From Sphaerolaimus hirsutus (Eukaryota > Nematoda > Chromadorea > Monhysterida > Sphaerolaimidae), in assembly GCA_964036195.1 (NCBI GenBank), contig OZ038452.1, forward strand, positions 26,299,785 to 26,363,784: DNA of 64,000 bases, written 5' to 3'. The notes below the pieces were generated by a model. That model was not told the origin of the DNA. It searched no databases and was given only the letters and a program-made list of their open reading frames with translations. Position 1 is the first letter of the stretch, and every line of letters starts with the position of its first letter. The position numbers and the translations under genes were made by a program. Below are positions 10,801-20,700 of the stretch, piece by piece.

Positions 10801-13800
10801 CTCACACTCCGAGGGATCTACCGCACGCGGCTGCGAGTCAAAATGTTCCAAAGTGACGTCACCCCAGAAGTTCTGGTATGTATGAGCCGACCGCGTGGCC
10901 GCTACACATCGATACGCAGTGGCACGATACTCTACCATATTGCGTTTGTAAATAGTAAGTTTCAGGGGAACCGGTTTAGTCAACGACACAGCAGAATCGA
11001 CTAACGCGGTGCAGTTAGGCAGGTCGGGGTAGGTGTACAAGTCGTAATGATCGGTCAGGTCGCTGCACAGCAGTGGCGTGTCCGGCATCGTCGTGGCCCC
11101 TGCCAACGGCATCAAGCTCAAGCACGCCATCACCACGGCGATGGTGAAAACTGTAAACAAAGCGCCAAAGACTTGATTATTATACGGTGGCTCAGAATAC
11201 GCTCGCTGGCGAGGCACTGCGGACGTTTTGTCTCTAAATTCGGCCATTTTATCAACGCATGTGCTCGAAAACGTACGCGGGGACAAAATCACAGGGGGCT
11301 CATTTAGGAATGGGTCTAATGGGGCGTCACGCAAAACCCTCCACTCGATTCTAGTAAGCGTATCATTATGGTCGTCATGCGGGCGACAGTCTGGGAGCAC
11401 CACGCAATCTTCATCCTTCAGATCATGCATTGCGGTGCGCCGCAGATAATCTAACCAACTGGTACGAAATAGGATTGACGTGGCTTCGCGTTGATACGCC
11501 CAGTGGCTAATCCACTGTTCCCTATCTACCATGAGCGCGTGCATTTTACACTGAAGGCTAGCTACAGGTTGCTCCTCCATCTCCTCCTCCTCGTCAGGGG
11601 CTTCCGGTTCCAGCCCTTGCAATGTCAATAGTTGATCATGATGGAAGAGAATTCTAGCATAAGACGGCGATGACTCGGTCACGGCCTTGTAAGTGCATTC
11701 ACCCACCTGCGTCACTGTCGTCGGGTTCAACAGCGGCACGCTGCTGCTCTGGCCTTGCTGCGATTCCAACGGCCGTTGTGCCGGTTGTGGCTGCGGGTGC
11801 CATCCGATGGCCGCGGGCTGCTGGCTCTGAACGTACACAGGCTGCATCATCTGCGAGGAAGGCACGGTCATAGGTTGACTTAATTGCATCGGTACCCATC
11901 CACCTGGATACCCAAAGTTTTGTGGATATTGTCCTCCCTGTCCACGGCCTCGCCCTCGGCCGCCACCTCTACCGCGCGCACGAAAGTCGCCTCCGCGGCC
12001 ACGCTGATTGCTATCGTTGCCGGCAGATGGCTCGGGAGGGGGCTTATTTGGACACTGGTAGCGAAAGTGATCAGGAGATCCACATTCCCAACATCCATTT
12101 TCAAACCTTTTGGGCGGTAACTCACGCCTCGGGCGCGGTGCGCCCATCATCTTAGCTTCCTGGGCGTCGAGTTTTTTCTGTCGTTCGTCGAGCGCCCGTT
12201 CCTTGGCCTTGAGCTTCGCATTCTCGGCACTCTCTGCCTCCATCGACTGGACCGAGGGGTGCAGGTTCATGGCCATGATGCGCTCCATGACCTGGTTCGA
12301 CGTCTCGGCGACGATCTCGCTGGCCGACTTCGCATGTTCCTTCTGAACGGTTTCAAGGTTTTTATAGCTTTCTTGCATGCGCGCATTATCAACTAATTCC
12401 TTCCAGCTTATATTGGCGTGCACCGCCAGGTTGCGCCTAATGTCCTTGTCCAACCCCTGGTGAAACTTAGTGATGCACATGCCTTCCCTTTGGGCGGAAT
12501 GCAGCATTGGATATGCGCGCTTTACTGCACGTTCCAATCTAGTTGCCCAATCCAGCACAGATTCAGTGGGACTTTGAGTTGACTCAATAAACTCGCGCTG
12601 TGCATGATGCTGGGCGTTTGGGTTTGCAAACAATTCTTCCAAACGATCCATCATGGCTTTGTAATCGAGCGCACGCAGTTCCCGCCTTCTAGCTACAAAA
12701 ATAGAATTGGCATTCTTTTGTAAAAAGATAGGCAGCAACTTTTGCCTAGAGCGCATTGAAACACCTAGCGCATCACACAAAATATCCCACTTACGTCTCC
12801 AATCCTTGAAACTCTTGTCAGCCCTTCCAGTGAATGCATCGCACTGCGTAGCCAGGGCGGTCAGCGTAGCAGCCGTGCCGTGCGGCACCTGGTGCTGCGC
12901 CAGATAGTCTGGATCCGTAGGATTAGGTGCAGGTGAGAGCGATCCTGACGATCCTGGGGAGGAGGGACCCGGCTGTCCCGCCAAATTGATTACACTGGTA
13001 GCTGGTTGAGCCGTAGCGTTTGCAGGCGCAGGTGCCGCTCCACTGCCGCCCGCTGATCCGCTTACACTCGCCGGCGGGGGCACAGTCTGCGCGGTTGTGT
13101 TCCCAGGGGCCGTTCCCGCGCCCAAGGTAGCATTAGCTGCCGAAGCTATGGGTGGAATTAATCCCCTGTTAGAACAAAATGCCAAAAATTGAGTAGTGGC
13201 CTGCTCCAGCGCGCTGGGGTTACCTACGCTGGTGTACATACTTAAACCTAGCCTAATGGCCTGTAGCTTATTTTTATCTGCTGTGGAAGCATTGACTGAA
13301 ATCGCCGCTGGTCCCGCGCGGTTAAGTTCCCCAGACCACTGGTGCAATAGCTGTATCATGCCCGGGAAGGTCCAACCTTCTCTAGTGTACCCAGTGGTTT
13401 CCCTGCCCGGGTCCGCCGCGGTCGCCGCCGTCAGGATCTGGCCCGGCGTCACTTGGTTGGCCGCCGCCGGGGTAGTCGTCACCGTTGTGAGCGTGGCCGG
13501 CGCGGTCGTCACACTCGAACCTGGGGGTGGGGTGCTGGTCATTCTACTTTGATTTATGGGAGACGGTCCTACGATTCTGCGCCGTGCTCTATTCGAAGAG
13601 ACACAGCTTTCAATCGAGCCTTGCGCGGACGCAAGCTCGCGTGGTGTGGATGAGCTTCGCGGGGCACTTAATTGAAGCTCCCCCAATGAATTTTCCGCCT
13701 CTTCGAGCTCTTCGGCTAACGAGGGAAATTCAATATTTATATCTGGGATCGCTACTGGGGTGTCAATTAGATTTACGGAAGTCTCACCACTTCTACGCTG

Positions 13801-14397
13801 GTATGCAGACGAACTCACGGGCTCGTCTTCACCAGCGTACCCTGCTGAATCAGCCTGTGATCCAGACCCTGTCGACACCGGGGAGCTACGGCCGCTTTTT
13901 CCCCACGGTCGTCGAAATAAACCCCACTTACCTGATTTCCGCTGCTCTCGCCCGGGCTCAGCACTTACTGGCCTGTCGGGTCGCAGGAGCGGACTATCTG
14001 GTGGGCGTTCTGTTTCTGTGCCTCCACTGGACGCTCGTCGAGCCGCCCCAGTCGGTAGCGCACCTGGCGCGCAAGCCGGCGTATCCCAACGGCTGCCGCC
14101 TGTTCCTGCACGTGCAATTCCAAATTGCAGCACTGGCCGGACGACGGGAGTGCTATCCTCTGTGCGTCTGGTCCAAGTCGCTGCTTCCTGTGCGCGCTCG
14201 GCTTCCGCTTCCGCTTCCTGCGCACCTGCTTCAACTCTTACCTGTTCAACCTCAGCGTCCTGCGCGTCCGCAGTCTGCTGTGCCCTGCGCAACGCCGCTT
14301 CTCGGCGCGTGCGCTTCTGTAGCTGTTCTGCAGCTCTCCACACTTCCTCAACTGACCCTGGGATCGACGCTGGCCCTCCTGACCGCAGCGTTTCCAC
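7888..14397 (-). CDS. Gag / internal glycoprotein / protease / RT (N-terminal part) polyprotein
   Basis: This frame of 2169 codons opens at ATG 14397, about 85 bp after a putative primer binding site. In order: a low-complexity N-terminal region; a Ty3-like capsid around 530-720 (for example REFIESTQSPTESVLDWATR); a CX2CX4HX4C zinc knuckle (C769-C782) with an RGG-rich tail; a hydrophobic segment at about 1076-1101; a cysteine-rich ectodomain-like stretch with NCT, NVS, NVT and NLS glycosylation sequons and a furin-like REKRR (1363-1367); a second membrane segment at about 1619-1645; an aspartic protease LLDTGA (D1779); and the fingers of RT up to 2169. Two membrane spans would leave Gag and Pol cytosolic and the middle part lumenal. 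Envelope genes normally follow pol, so the position is unusual. I could not assign the ectodomain to a glycoprotein class. Confidence 0.9.
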   Translation of the reverse strand: METLRSGGPASIPGSVEEVWRAAEQLQKRTRREAALRRAQQTADAQDAEVEQVRVEAGAQEAEAEAERAQEAATWTRRTEDSTPVVRPVLQFGIARAGTGGSRWDTPACAPGALPTGAARRASSGGTETERPPDSPLLRPDRPVSAEPGREQRKSGKWGLFRRPWGKSGRSSPVSTGSGSQADSAGYAGEDEPVSSSAYQRRSGETSVNLIDTPVAIPDINIEFPSLAEELEEAENSLGELQLSAPRSSSTPRELASAQGSIESCVSSNRARRRIVGPSPINQSRMTSTPPPGSSVTTAPATLTTVTTTPAAANQVTPGQILTAATAADPGRETTGYTREGWTFPGMIQLLHQWSGELNRAGPAAISVNASTADKNKLQAIRLGLSMYTSVGNPSALEQATTQFLAFCSNRGLIPPIASAANATLGAGTAPGNTTAQTVPPPASVSGSAGGSGAAPAPANATAQPATSVINLAGQPGPSSPGSSGSLSPAPNPTDPDYLAQHQVPHGTAATLTALATQCDAFTGRADKSFKDWRRKWDILCDALGVSMRSRQKLLPIFLQKNANSIFVARRRELRALDYKAMMDRLEELFANPNAQHHAQREFIESTQSPTESVLDWATRLERAVKRAYPMLHSAQREGMCITKFHQGLDKDIRRNLAVHANISWKELVDNARMQESYKNLETVQKEHAKSASEIVAETSNQVMERIMAMNLHPSVQSMEAESAENAKLKAKERALDERQKKLDAQEAKMMGAPRPRRELPPKRFENGCWECGSPDHFRYQCPNKPPPEPSAGNDSNQRGRGGDFRARGRGGGRGRGRGQGGQYPQNFGYPGGWVPMQLSQPMTVPSSQMMQPVYVQSQQPAAIGWHPQPQPAQRPLESQQGQSSSVPLLNPTTVTQVGECTYKAVTESSPSYARILFHHDQLLTLQGLEPEAPDEEEEMEEQPVASLQCKMHALMVDREQWISHWAYQREATSILFRTSWLDYLRRTAMHDLKDEDCVVLPDCRPHDDHNDTLTRIEWRVLRDAPLDPFLNEPPVILSPRTFSSTCVDKMAEFRDKTSAVPRQRAYSEPPYNNQVFGALFTVFTIAVVMACLSLMPLAGATTMPDTPLLCSDLTDHYDLYTYPDLPNCTALVDSAVSLTKPVPLKLTIYKRNMVEYRATAYRCVAATRSAHTYQNFWGDVTLEHFDSQPRAVDPSECESMMKYHKCNDGALQPVDELSNAWDTQYPTNVSYSGHGLYCCSWLITKTPQCGLFKGDVRMRYGAKVMQSTLGEVSKCNYEEGTCTLPDGSQLVWKPNPKAECPYEKWQEIAGLIRQDIWLARDHTLALSFRAKEEIISCGKKLWKSDQDIVVAPFEIPPIRYVREKRRAARPGFGVVDTGHLAAAMQAVYETSEQTMRAQAVSTCRHVQHFQELLRLAMTEHPTTTARWYMRDNEILAKAAPDGFLVHKCFAVKTYQLGTETGKGACHATVPIRMKLHGQNVTLHLDTITNALLFQPVMGTCTNRHNRVLKLHGQWYKYLPEKGALEHIPVYNTHSFPHRWQLERPTDVHHQIFAATTMYNLSELLPTTTLNDVWHSYAIVRRVHGMPTHAVDGSLQSHRLMARSMVSVGFWDFDALRSWLQIWIYLVCAIVTCQYLLAALLAAAPPAATTLIERARRRLRRESRPLITRHRDAGKRSFMKSHDGRLTVLNPTTGASERASDDTVTVQMFPSIEYNHQLEMAEISMSPSVDRIRMITLSKDEQENIKSVVARRNGPVHVYYSPAVPVCMDGIMYHRCLLDTGAMRSLCSRDVFQEHRHGHDAVEETSPISHMRCAADSKLMIIGQLEMPIDIGGHTFRVVFQAIDGLVDNLILGADVLRHMIIDMPARLLKIPSVGVSIPFDNHKPDVQIRAVFALVTAATEIKARHEAMVPVRLSAPVSYRTFTVTGLESVNLKDGVVAASAAYETSDEVFLMRVANVRDQPVTLQMEQKIGLVEPVDCVLKVKAGDPPEEWIRQCRANEATEPVSSSVPEKVIEDQLGEPLHVKCPDGHEMEFSVPQTLSENEREELAAVLLKHKGAFARHKYDIGYSELVDYRLQLTDRKPIACRMYRLSLDDQQYLEKHLRCLIEHDIIETSTSPYCAPTLVVSKPDGSKRMVIDYRRLNLVLHAPQFPLPRLDDTVDALSNCKFF

Positions 14398-14482
14398 CCG
14401 GCGCGACAGATCGTTTGTTACTTATCACTTAACGGCTTGGCGTTGATCAGGCGCCGCACCGTTCACTGAAGTGAATTAAGCT

Positions 14483-14503
14483 AACCACTCGCGTCTGCTA
14501 CCA
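14483..14503 (-). promoter_or_regulatory. Putative primer binding site (initiator Met tRNA type)
   Basis: The minus strand reads TGGTAGCAGA, then CGC, then GAGTGGTT. The first ten bases are complementary to the well-conserved 3' end of animal initiator-methionine tRNA (UCUGCUACCA). GAGTGGTT would continue the match after a three-base interruption. It lies about 85 bp before the Gag ATG, as expected for a primer binding site. The tRNA comparison is from memory. Confidence 0.55.
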
Positions 14504-16733
14504 AGTTGTCATGAATCCGTGTATTCAGCTGTTTTTCGATTACACGATTCACGAGGTTTTTTACCGCACTTTTCCCTCTATTCCCACTTCACCGGCCGCT
14601 TGCCGCTGCAGTGCACTGCACTGGGCCCGGAGGTCCAGATTATAAATGCGTGTTGTAAATTTTAAGGAAACGTGTCCGAAGACGGTAGGTTTTCCAGAAC
14701 GTGCGATGAACCACTCGGTGGCTCACGCTGTTCCGTTTCCCGCAGCACGCACAGCACTTACACTCAGCATAAGCAGCGCGGTAATTAGAGCAGTTGTTAA
14801 TTAGCTAACTGAGGGAAAAAGTTAGTACTTAGTGCCAATACAAAAGGGGGTCCAAGTTGGGTTGAGAAGAGAGTTTATTTTGGGCGATGGAAGAACAGTA
14901 GCGGCAGAGTAGAAGCAAAATTAGCTTACGTCGCATCGACGAAGTTGGGGAAAAAGACAATTTCGGCTACTTATAAGGCAATCAAAACTACCATAATTGA
15001 CCCGAATAAAAGCTAAAAAAGACATAAAATTGCGAGGTTACAAAATCACTTTCAAATCACATAAGCTCTGATGTAAGCACTTAGTAAAATCGTACGTAAC
15101 GCAACTGCTTATAAAAGAGTACTAATTAAGATCAGCTAACAAAAGTAATTAAAAAGCTTCATGCGACATGGGGCTAAGCCTATAAGTTACAAGCTTATTC
15201 GGTGCAACAATTACTCACTTCCATAATTACCTATAAATCCCTACTTAATATAAAACGACCTAACACAAATAACAATGCAGTGCAACGCATTCTTACCAAA
15301 ACGGAGTGAACAAAGTATGTACAAAGGCAATTACAGCATCATAATCCAACATAGCAATTTAAGCTAATCAATAATTAGACAGCTAATACATGCTTACAAC
15401 TAATGATAATTAATTGAGATACAGAACGATTAATTAAGCTCGTGGGAATGAAAGGCATTGGCGTGAAACGATCTGTACAATAGTTTCTACATGTCACATG
15501 GAAACTTTGCTTGGGGGTTTTGTATTCATTAGTTACGGTAGCTAGAGAATGCTCGCGGGCGCGAAGTGCTTATCACCTCCAGTCCCGCGACCCACTATTG
15601 TGACTATCCGGTCAGCTAGCGCCCGTGAGAAAGGTTTCAGCCCGATGGCCACACCCTTCCGAGCGCGAGGAGATATTTATGCTAGGGCGGCGGAAAAGTA
15701 TTTTTTTGGACTGCGACTTGTCACTTGGGGCGTTATCAGAAGCTGTTCCTACCACCCACCGATACTAGATGACGCACGACAATCTAGTCAACATGGGGAG
15801 GAACGCGGAACAGTGCTTTTGTATTTTTTTGAGTGAAATTCATTGTTCCTGGCTTCCGGTCGCCACCTACCTATCAGCCGTCAGTCTCCGCCTCTGCCCA
15901 AAGATAAGTAAAGGGTAGAATGTGCTTTAGACCGCCCAGAGAGTCACAACAGTGTGCCGGCGAGCCCAAAGGCGGCCACACGCCGCGCCGCGGCATTTCA
16001 GAGTGAAAAATGTGAAATTCCCCTCTCACCTTATGCCATGTGGAATGCAGTTACACCTAAGTTAGACATAACCTAGCTAAATTGACTTAAATAGATTTGG
16101 CGCACGAAAATAGTAATTAAAATTGGGGGGTAAGGAAACGAAATTGTGCAGAGCACTACAACCACTATAAAACATGGCGAACTCGGTCAGCCCATGTAGC
16201 GGCGTCGATCTTGCGATGCAGTGCTCTGACGGGGTACTGCGCAGCCCACTGCAGGGCTGTGCATGCCATGCAGTCCCCGTTGCCGTCGAAAAGCCGCCGT
16301 AATGTCTGAGAAAGTTTGCCCAAATTTAGTTTACAAAATACCTAGTAGTTTACGTTCCGTGAATTATTATTGCATTTGTTTGTCTAAAATTTTGTGGGGT
16401 GGTGTTTTTCCCATCGTAAAAACGCTCTTACAATAGCTTATGATTGTATATTAATATTAATTATTATAGCGATGATCTCTGCACTATGAAGCTGATCGAT
16501 AATAAAACGATAGTCAATCAATCAATTCACTGTTTAACAAGGCGCAGATTTCGTTTACAACTCGATATTTGGACGGCAGCCATCTGAACGCAGTCCATAT
16601 CCAATGGACGTTTGTGGGTATACTCGGGTGACATTACGGCCTACATTTTTCCGGAGGAAACACTCCATCATGACGTCATGACCGCCGTGTGCAGTGAACT
16701 GCGGCTGACTGAACCGCACTGCGGCCCTTCCAG
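14504..16733. other. Non-coding region upstream of the retroelement, possible 5' LTR and flank
   Basis: There is no convincing gene. If 14483-14503 is the primer binding site, the 5' LTR starts here and extends to higher coordinates, but its outer end cannot be set without the partner LTR. 14830-15500 is AT-rich and featureless. 16130-16320 is more GC-rich with a plus-strand TATAAAA near 16166, which could be a promoter. Confidence 0.35.
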
Positions 16734-17213
16734 GTGGCAATCCCAAGCCCTGTAAAGTGTAAAATAAAGTGTCAAATATAAAGTCAAATGCAATGTCAAA
16801 TGTCAAATGTAAAGTAAAGTGTCAAATGCAAATTCAAATGTCAAATGTAAAGTGTCAAATATAAAGTGTCAAATATAGAGTCAAATGTAAGATAAAGTGT
16901 CAATAGTGTATCCAGATCTTATTTTTGTGTATCCAAATCTTATGTTTTTGTATTCAAATATATTTTCGAAAAATAAGATTTGGATACAAAAACATAAGAT
17001 TTGGATACTCAAAAAAAGATTTGGATACACAAAAATAAGATTTGGATACACAATTGACACTTTACTTTGTATTTGACATTTGAATTTGCATTTGACACTT
17101 TACTTTACATTTGACTTTACATTTGACACTTTACTTTACTTTTGACATTTGACTTTGCATTTGACTTTACGTTTAACACTTTACACTTTACACTAGCTTG
17201 GGACTGTCCCCAG
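16734..17213 (+). mobile_element. Introner-like inverted-repeat element, copy H1
   Basis: The left boundary is CAG|GTGGCAATCCCAAGCCCTG and the right boundary is GGGACTGTCCCCAG|GA. Inside are inverted arrays of TGTAAAGTGTCAAATG-type units around a palindromic core of GTATCCAAATCTTA repeats, so the whole element can fold back. In plus orientation it starts with GT and ends with AG, like an intron. Whether the flanks are exons is unclear, though a short frame stays open across the junction. Confidence 0.65.
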
Positions 17214-17345
17214 GACACATGACACCCTGCCTCTGGCAGATGTTTCATCACGTTGTTTCATAAGTTTTCGGCTGGCTGTCTTCCAGCCGAAGAGATAACT
17301 CCTATCTGTTTGTAGAGTATCGTGTCTGCCGAGTATATTTACAAA

Positions 17346-17574
17346 TACCGTTTTTACTCGAATAACCCCCCGTGGATTATTTTTCATAAGACTTTTTGAG
17401 GGGGGGTTATTCAAGGAGGGAATTATTTTTTCTTCAAAATTTTTAAGCTTGTGTGTATCAGTTCATTTCTTGGAGATGCTTTATAAACAACATAAAATGT
17501 CATTTTTTTGTTCAAATTATACACAACAGATTGATCACATGCCTGAAGGGGGGATTATTCGAGTAAATACAGTA
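17346..17574. repeat. TA-flanked palindromic C/G-run element (family J), diverged
   Basis: It begins TACCGTTTTTACTCGAATAA and ends with the inverted ATTATTCGAGTAAATACAGTA. The interior has long G runs. It is a diverged member of the family described at 20776-21195. Confidence 0.6.
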
Positions 17575-17705
17575 TGTAACATACACTTTCAAATACACAG
17601 TAAAGGTTTCAATTGATTAAACTCAAATGGTATTGTATTATACAATGGGTCCAATAGACCCCCTCCCCTAAAAAAGCCAATCACCACCGAATCACAATTC
17701 ACAAA

Positions 17706-20700
17706 TCACGACTTGGGCGCCGTGTTGTACCCCTTCTTGAAGCACTTTCTCATCTTGGGGAACTCCTCCAGGCACGGCAGGTATTTCGACGAGAGTTTTG
17801 GCAAGCCGCCAGCCGGGTTGCAGAAGTCGATGCACAAATCGGGCACCCCGCCGCTTTTGCAACATTTTCGGTGGTCCCTTTCATCCGAGACGCAGTACAT
17901 CCAGTCGAGCATGTCGTTTCGGGGGCACGTTTCCTTGAGGTACATGTCTTTCAGCTGCGAGAGGGGGGGGGGATTGATCGAGGGTGATGTGTTGGCAGTG
18001 TTGAATTGGGACGTATTTGCGCGTTGTAATGATGTTTGATGGCTGGCGCCGAGCGCCAAATAGATTATCTTATAAGTATACTCGGCGTACATGATACTCT
18101 GCCCTCGCACTGATTTATGTCTCGTGTTGGAAGCGTGCCAATGATTGTTAAATCATGCGATTTTCATAAAAAGATGGAACAATTATCGATGTGAATCTGT
18201 TAATGAATTACATTAGAGCAACGATCAATTTTGTTATCTTTTTATGAAACTCGGACGCGTTAACCATCGTTGGCACACTTCCAGCGGGAACCACGCGTGC
18301 AAGGTGTAAAGTAACCGGAGTATAATGTATTTACTTATACATCGGGCGATACTTTTTTAAAGCCAAAAAGCATAACGCTTTTAGAGCCATTCATAGTCGA
18401 TCGAACTTAAACTACCTACTAAAATACAAAATTAGCGTGTTAGATCGAATATTTACGGTATTACCTCAAATTATCAAATTATTATCGAATTAACCCCCAC
18501 CCAAAATGGGCTGGGAAAATAATAACCCCCCCCCTCGAAATACCCCCCTTCGGAATGATGTACATCATGTATGCAATGTACATTATGCATTTATTTCTGC
18601 TATTTTGTAGTGCAGCCACATATAGACTATTATGTATGTAAAACTATCTATGTTTTTATGTCATAATATATCCTGTTTGGACACATTTATTACCTGTGTT
18701 GGGAACGCAAATGCCTACTATTTACTACGATACTTAGGAAAATAAACCGAAATGACGAAAATTAATTGAAAAGTCAATTAAAAATGACGAAATAATAAAC
18801 CCCCCTCAAATTAACCCCCCTCAAATTTTGCTGGCGAGATAAGAAACCCCCATGGGGGTATTTCGAGGTAATACGGTATTCATTTTTACATCAATTCCCG
18901 GTTTCTCCAAGATTTGCTTTTTCTGTTCCAGGACAAGCTGAAGGCACATTTGATGCCATTGTTCCCGCCGTTGCGATCATTTATATCGCTTATTTACGAA
19001 CGCAGATGACATTTCTGACGTTTTTACGTTTACTTTTGTGAACCGGCGCCATGTTTTTTATTTATGGTGGGGCCGGCGGCACCGCTTTTTTTCCTAAAAG
19101 CGCGTTCGTCGCGCAGCACTTACAAAAAAAGGTTTATACCGTATTTCTTCTAATAGAACGGCATACCTCCAATAGAACGGGACCTCCAATAGAACGGCAT
19201 GTTCTGGCACTTGTTTGCACTCACGAAATTAATAGAACGGCAGCCTCCAATAGAACGGCACCTCCAATAGAACGGCAGGTAAAAAAGTTGACGAAAAAAA
19301 TAGAACGGCGCTCTTCCATTAGCAGAAATACGGTACCTTTTTGGGCCCCTTCCATTACTACGAGTAAATAAGCGCGGCGGCATTTTCCAGGGGAATTTTG
19401 ACAAGTTGTTTTGACAGGTAAAATGCATTTTTGTGACTAACATCATTTTTATTGAACGACTTGAAATTGCAGTATCGGTGGCACTTTGAGGCGATTTTTT
19501 TCTCCTTTTTGCAGCAGTCCTCAATTTGCTCGTCGGTCCCTTCCCCCTTATTTTCCTGCGATAAAATGCATATGGATATGTAGACTAGATTATGCAACGA
19601 TGAAAAATAGGTTAAATGTTTTCAGGACTTTTAGTGGCTGAATTTTCGTATTTACCGTTTTCTTCTAATTTTTCGTCATGGAATTTTGCTTCTACCCTTC
19701 CCTGATAATTTTCAAGTTGCCTGAAACAAATTGTAATTCTAATTGTACCAGATTACACAGAATAGCTTGAATATTTTTGTATTCAAAGTTTTTTACCTAC
19801 TATTTTCAAGGTTAATTTTAAGCTTGTAAGCATTGGTAATATTGTACAGTGGATTTATGTGAATGGCACCTTCCCATTTCTTTCCCATAAAGATAAATGG
19901 ATAATTAAACATAATAAATTGTGAACTTCAGAATTTTCAGGCGAATGCAAGGCGACTATTATCAATTCAGCGCTTGACAAATTTTAAATACCTAAGATTC
20001 TGAGCTTGTATTGACCCATTAATAAAATTTATAAAGTTGAAAACCATCTCTGAATTTTAGATTTTCAGTATATTAATGAAAGTACTGCAAATCTGCAAAC
20101 AAAAAGTAAGCAAAAATGTGCAACATCGAAACTTCAACATAAAACCAACCTTCTTCTTAGGTTTCTCCTCCTTTTTCTCTTTCTTTGGCTCTTTCTTTTT
20201 CTCAGCCGATTTTTTCACTTCACCAGAAGCCTCTTTATTAGCGTCATTGTTATCGCCGTCACTTTCCTGTGACAAAAAGTATTTTGAGTCTGCTTTTTGA
20301 GCTGGATCTTCATCGCCATCGCCGCCATTTTGCTGCTGATCCTGGTTGCTGCCCTGTTTTTAGAGGCGGTTTTTAGAAAATTTTTTAAAGATGAGTTTTT
20401 AAAGTTTTTTTTTATAGTGGCAAATAAAAAGTGATTTTTTTAATGAGATATATATGAATTTATTGCCAGCATAATATTTTGTTTTAGATAAAGTTTATCT
20501 CAACGAACTTCATGACTAGTGATGGAAAAGCGCCAGGAAAAATGGCGCCAGGCGCCAATGGCGCCATGGCGCCATTCAAAATAATGGCGCCAGCGCCAAG
20601 ATGGCGCCAGAGAAAATCTGAAAAAATGGCGCCATGCGCCAGAAACAATGGCGCCAACGATAAAAGTCACCATTTTAGCATGTATATTCTAACAGAAGCA

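Larger units (their letters stand above)
3354..14503 (-). mobile_element. Ty3/gypsy-type retroelement with internal glycoprotein, interrupted
   Basis: On the minus strand the order is primer binding site, Gag, glycoprotein-like segment, protease, RT, RNase H, integrase; the helicase frame may be a further part. RT-RNase H-IN order, the HX4H-CX2C integrase finger and the YIDD box place pol in Ty3/gypsy. The coding capacity is nearly intact, broken only by a one-base frameshift in RT (7-A run at 7890-7896 on the plus strand) and a nested hAT-like element at 4840-6652. LTRs were not identified. The 5' LTR should lie above 14503; the 3' LTR should lie beyond the last gene, possibly outside the window. 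Confidence 0.85.

Noticed and set aside
19656-19720. Exon-like minus-strand segment with good acceptor (tttgtttcag) and donor between DB-gene exons 3 and 4
   Set aside because: Its only open frame ends in a phase that would put a stop at the start of exon 4, so it was left out of the model.
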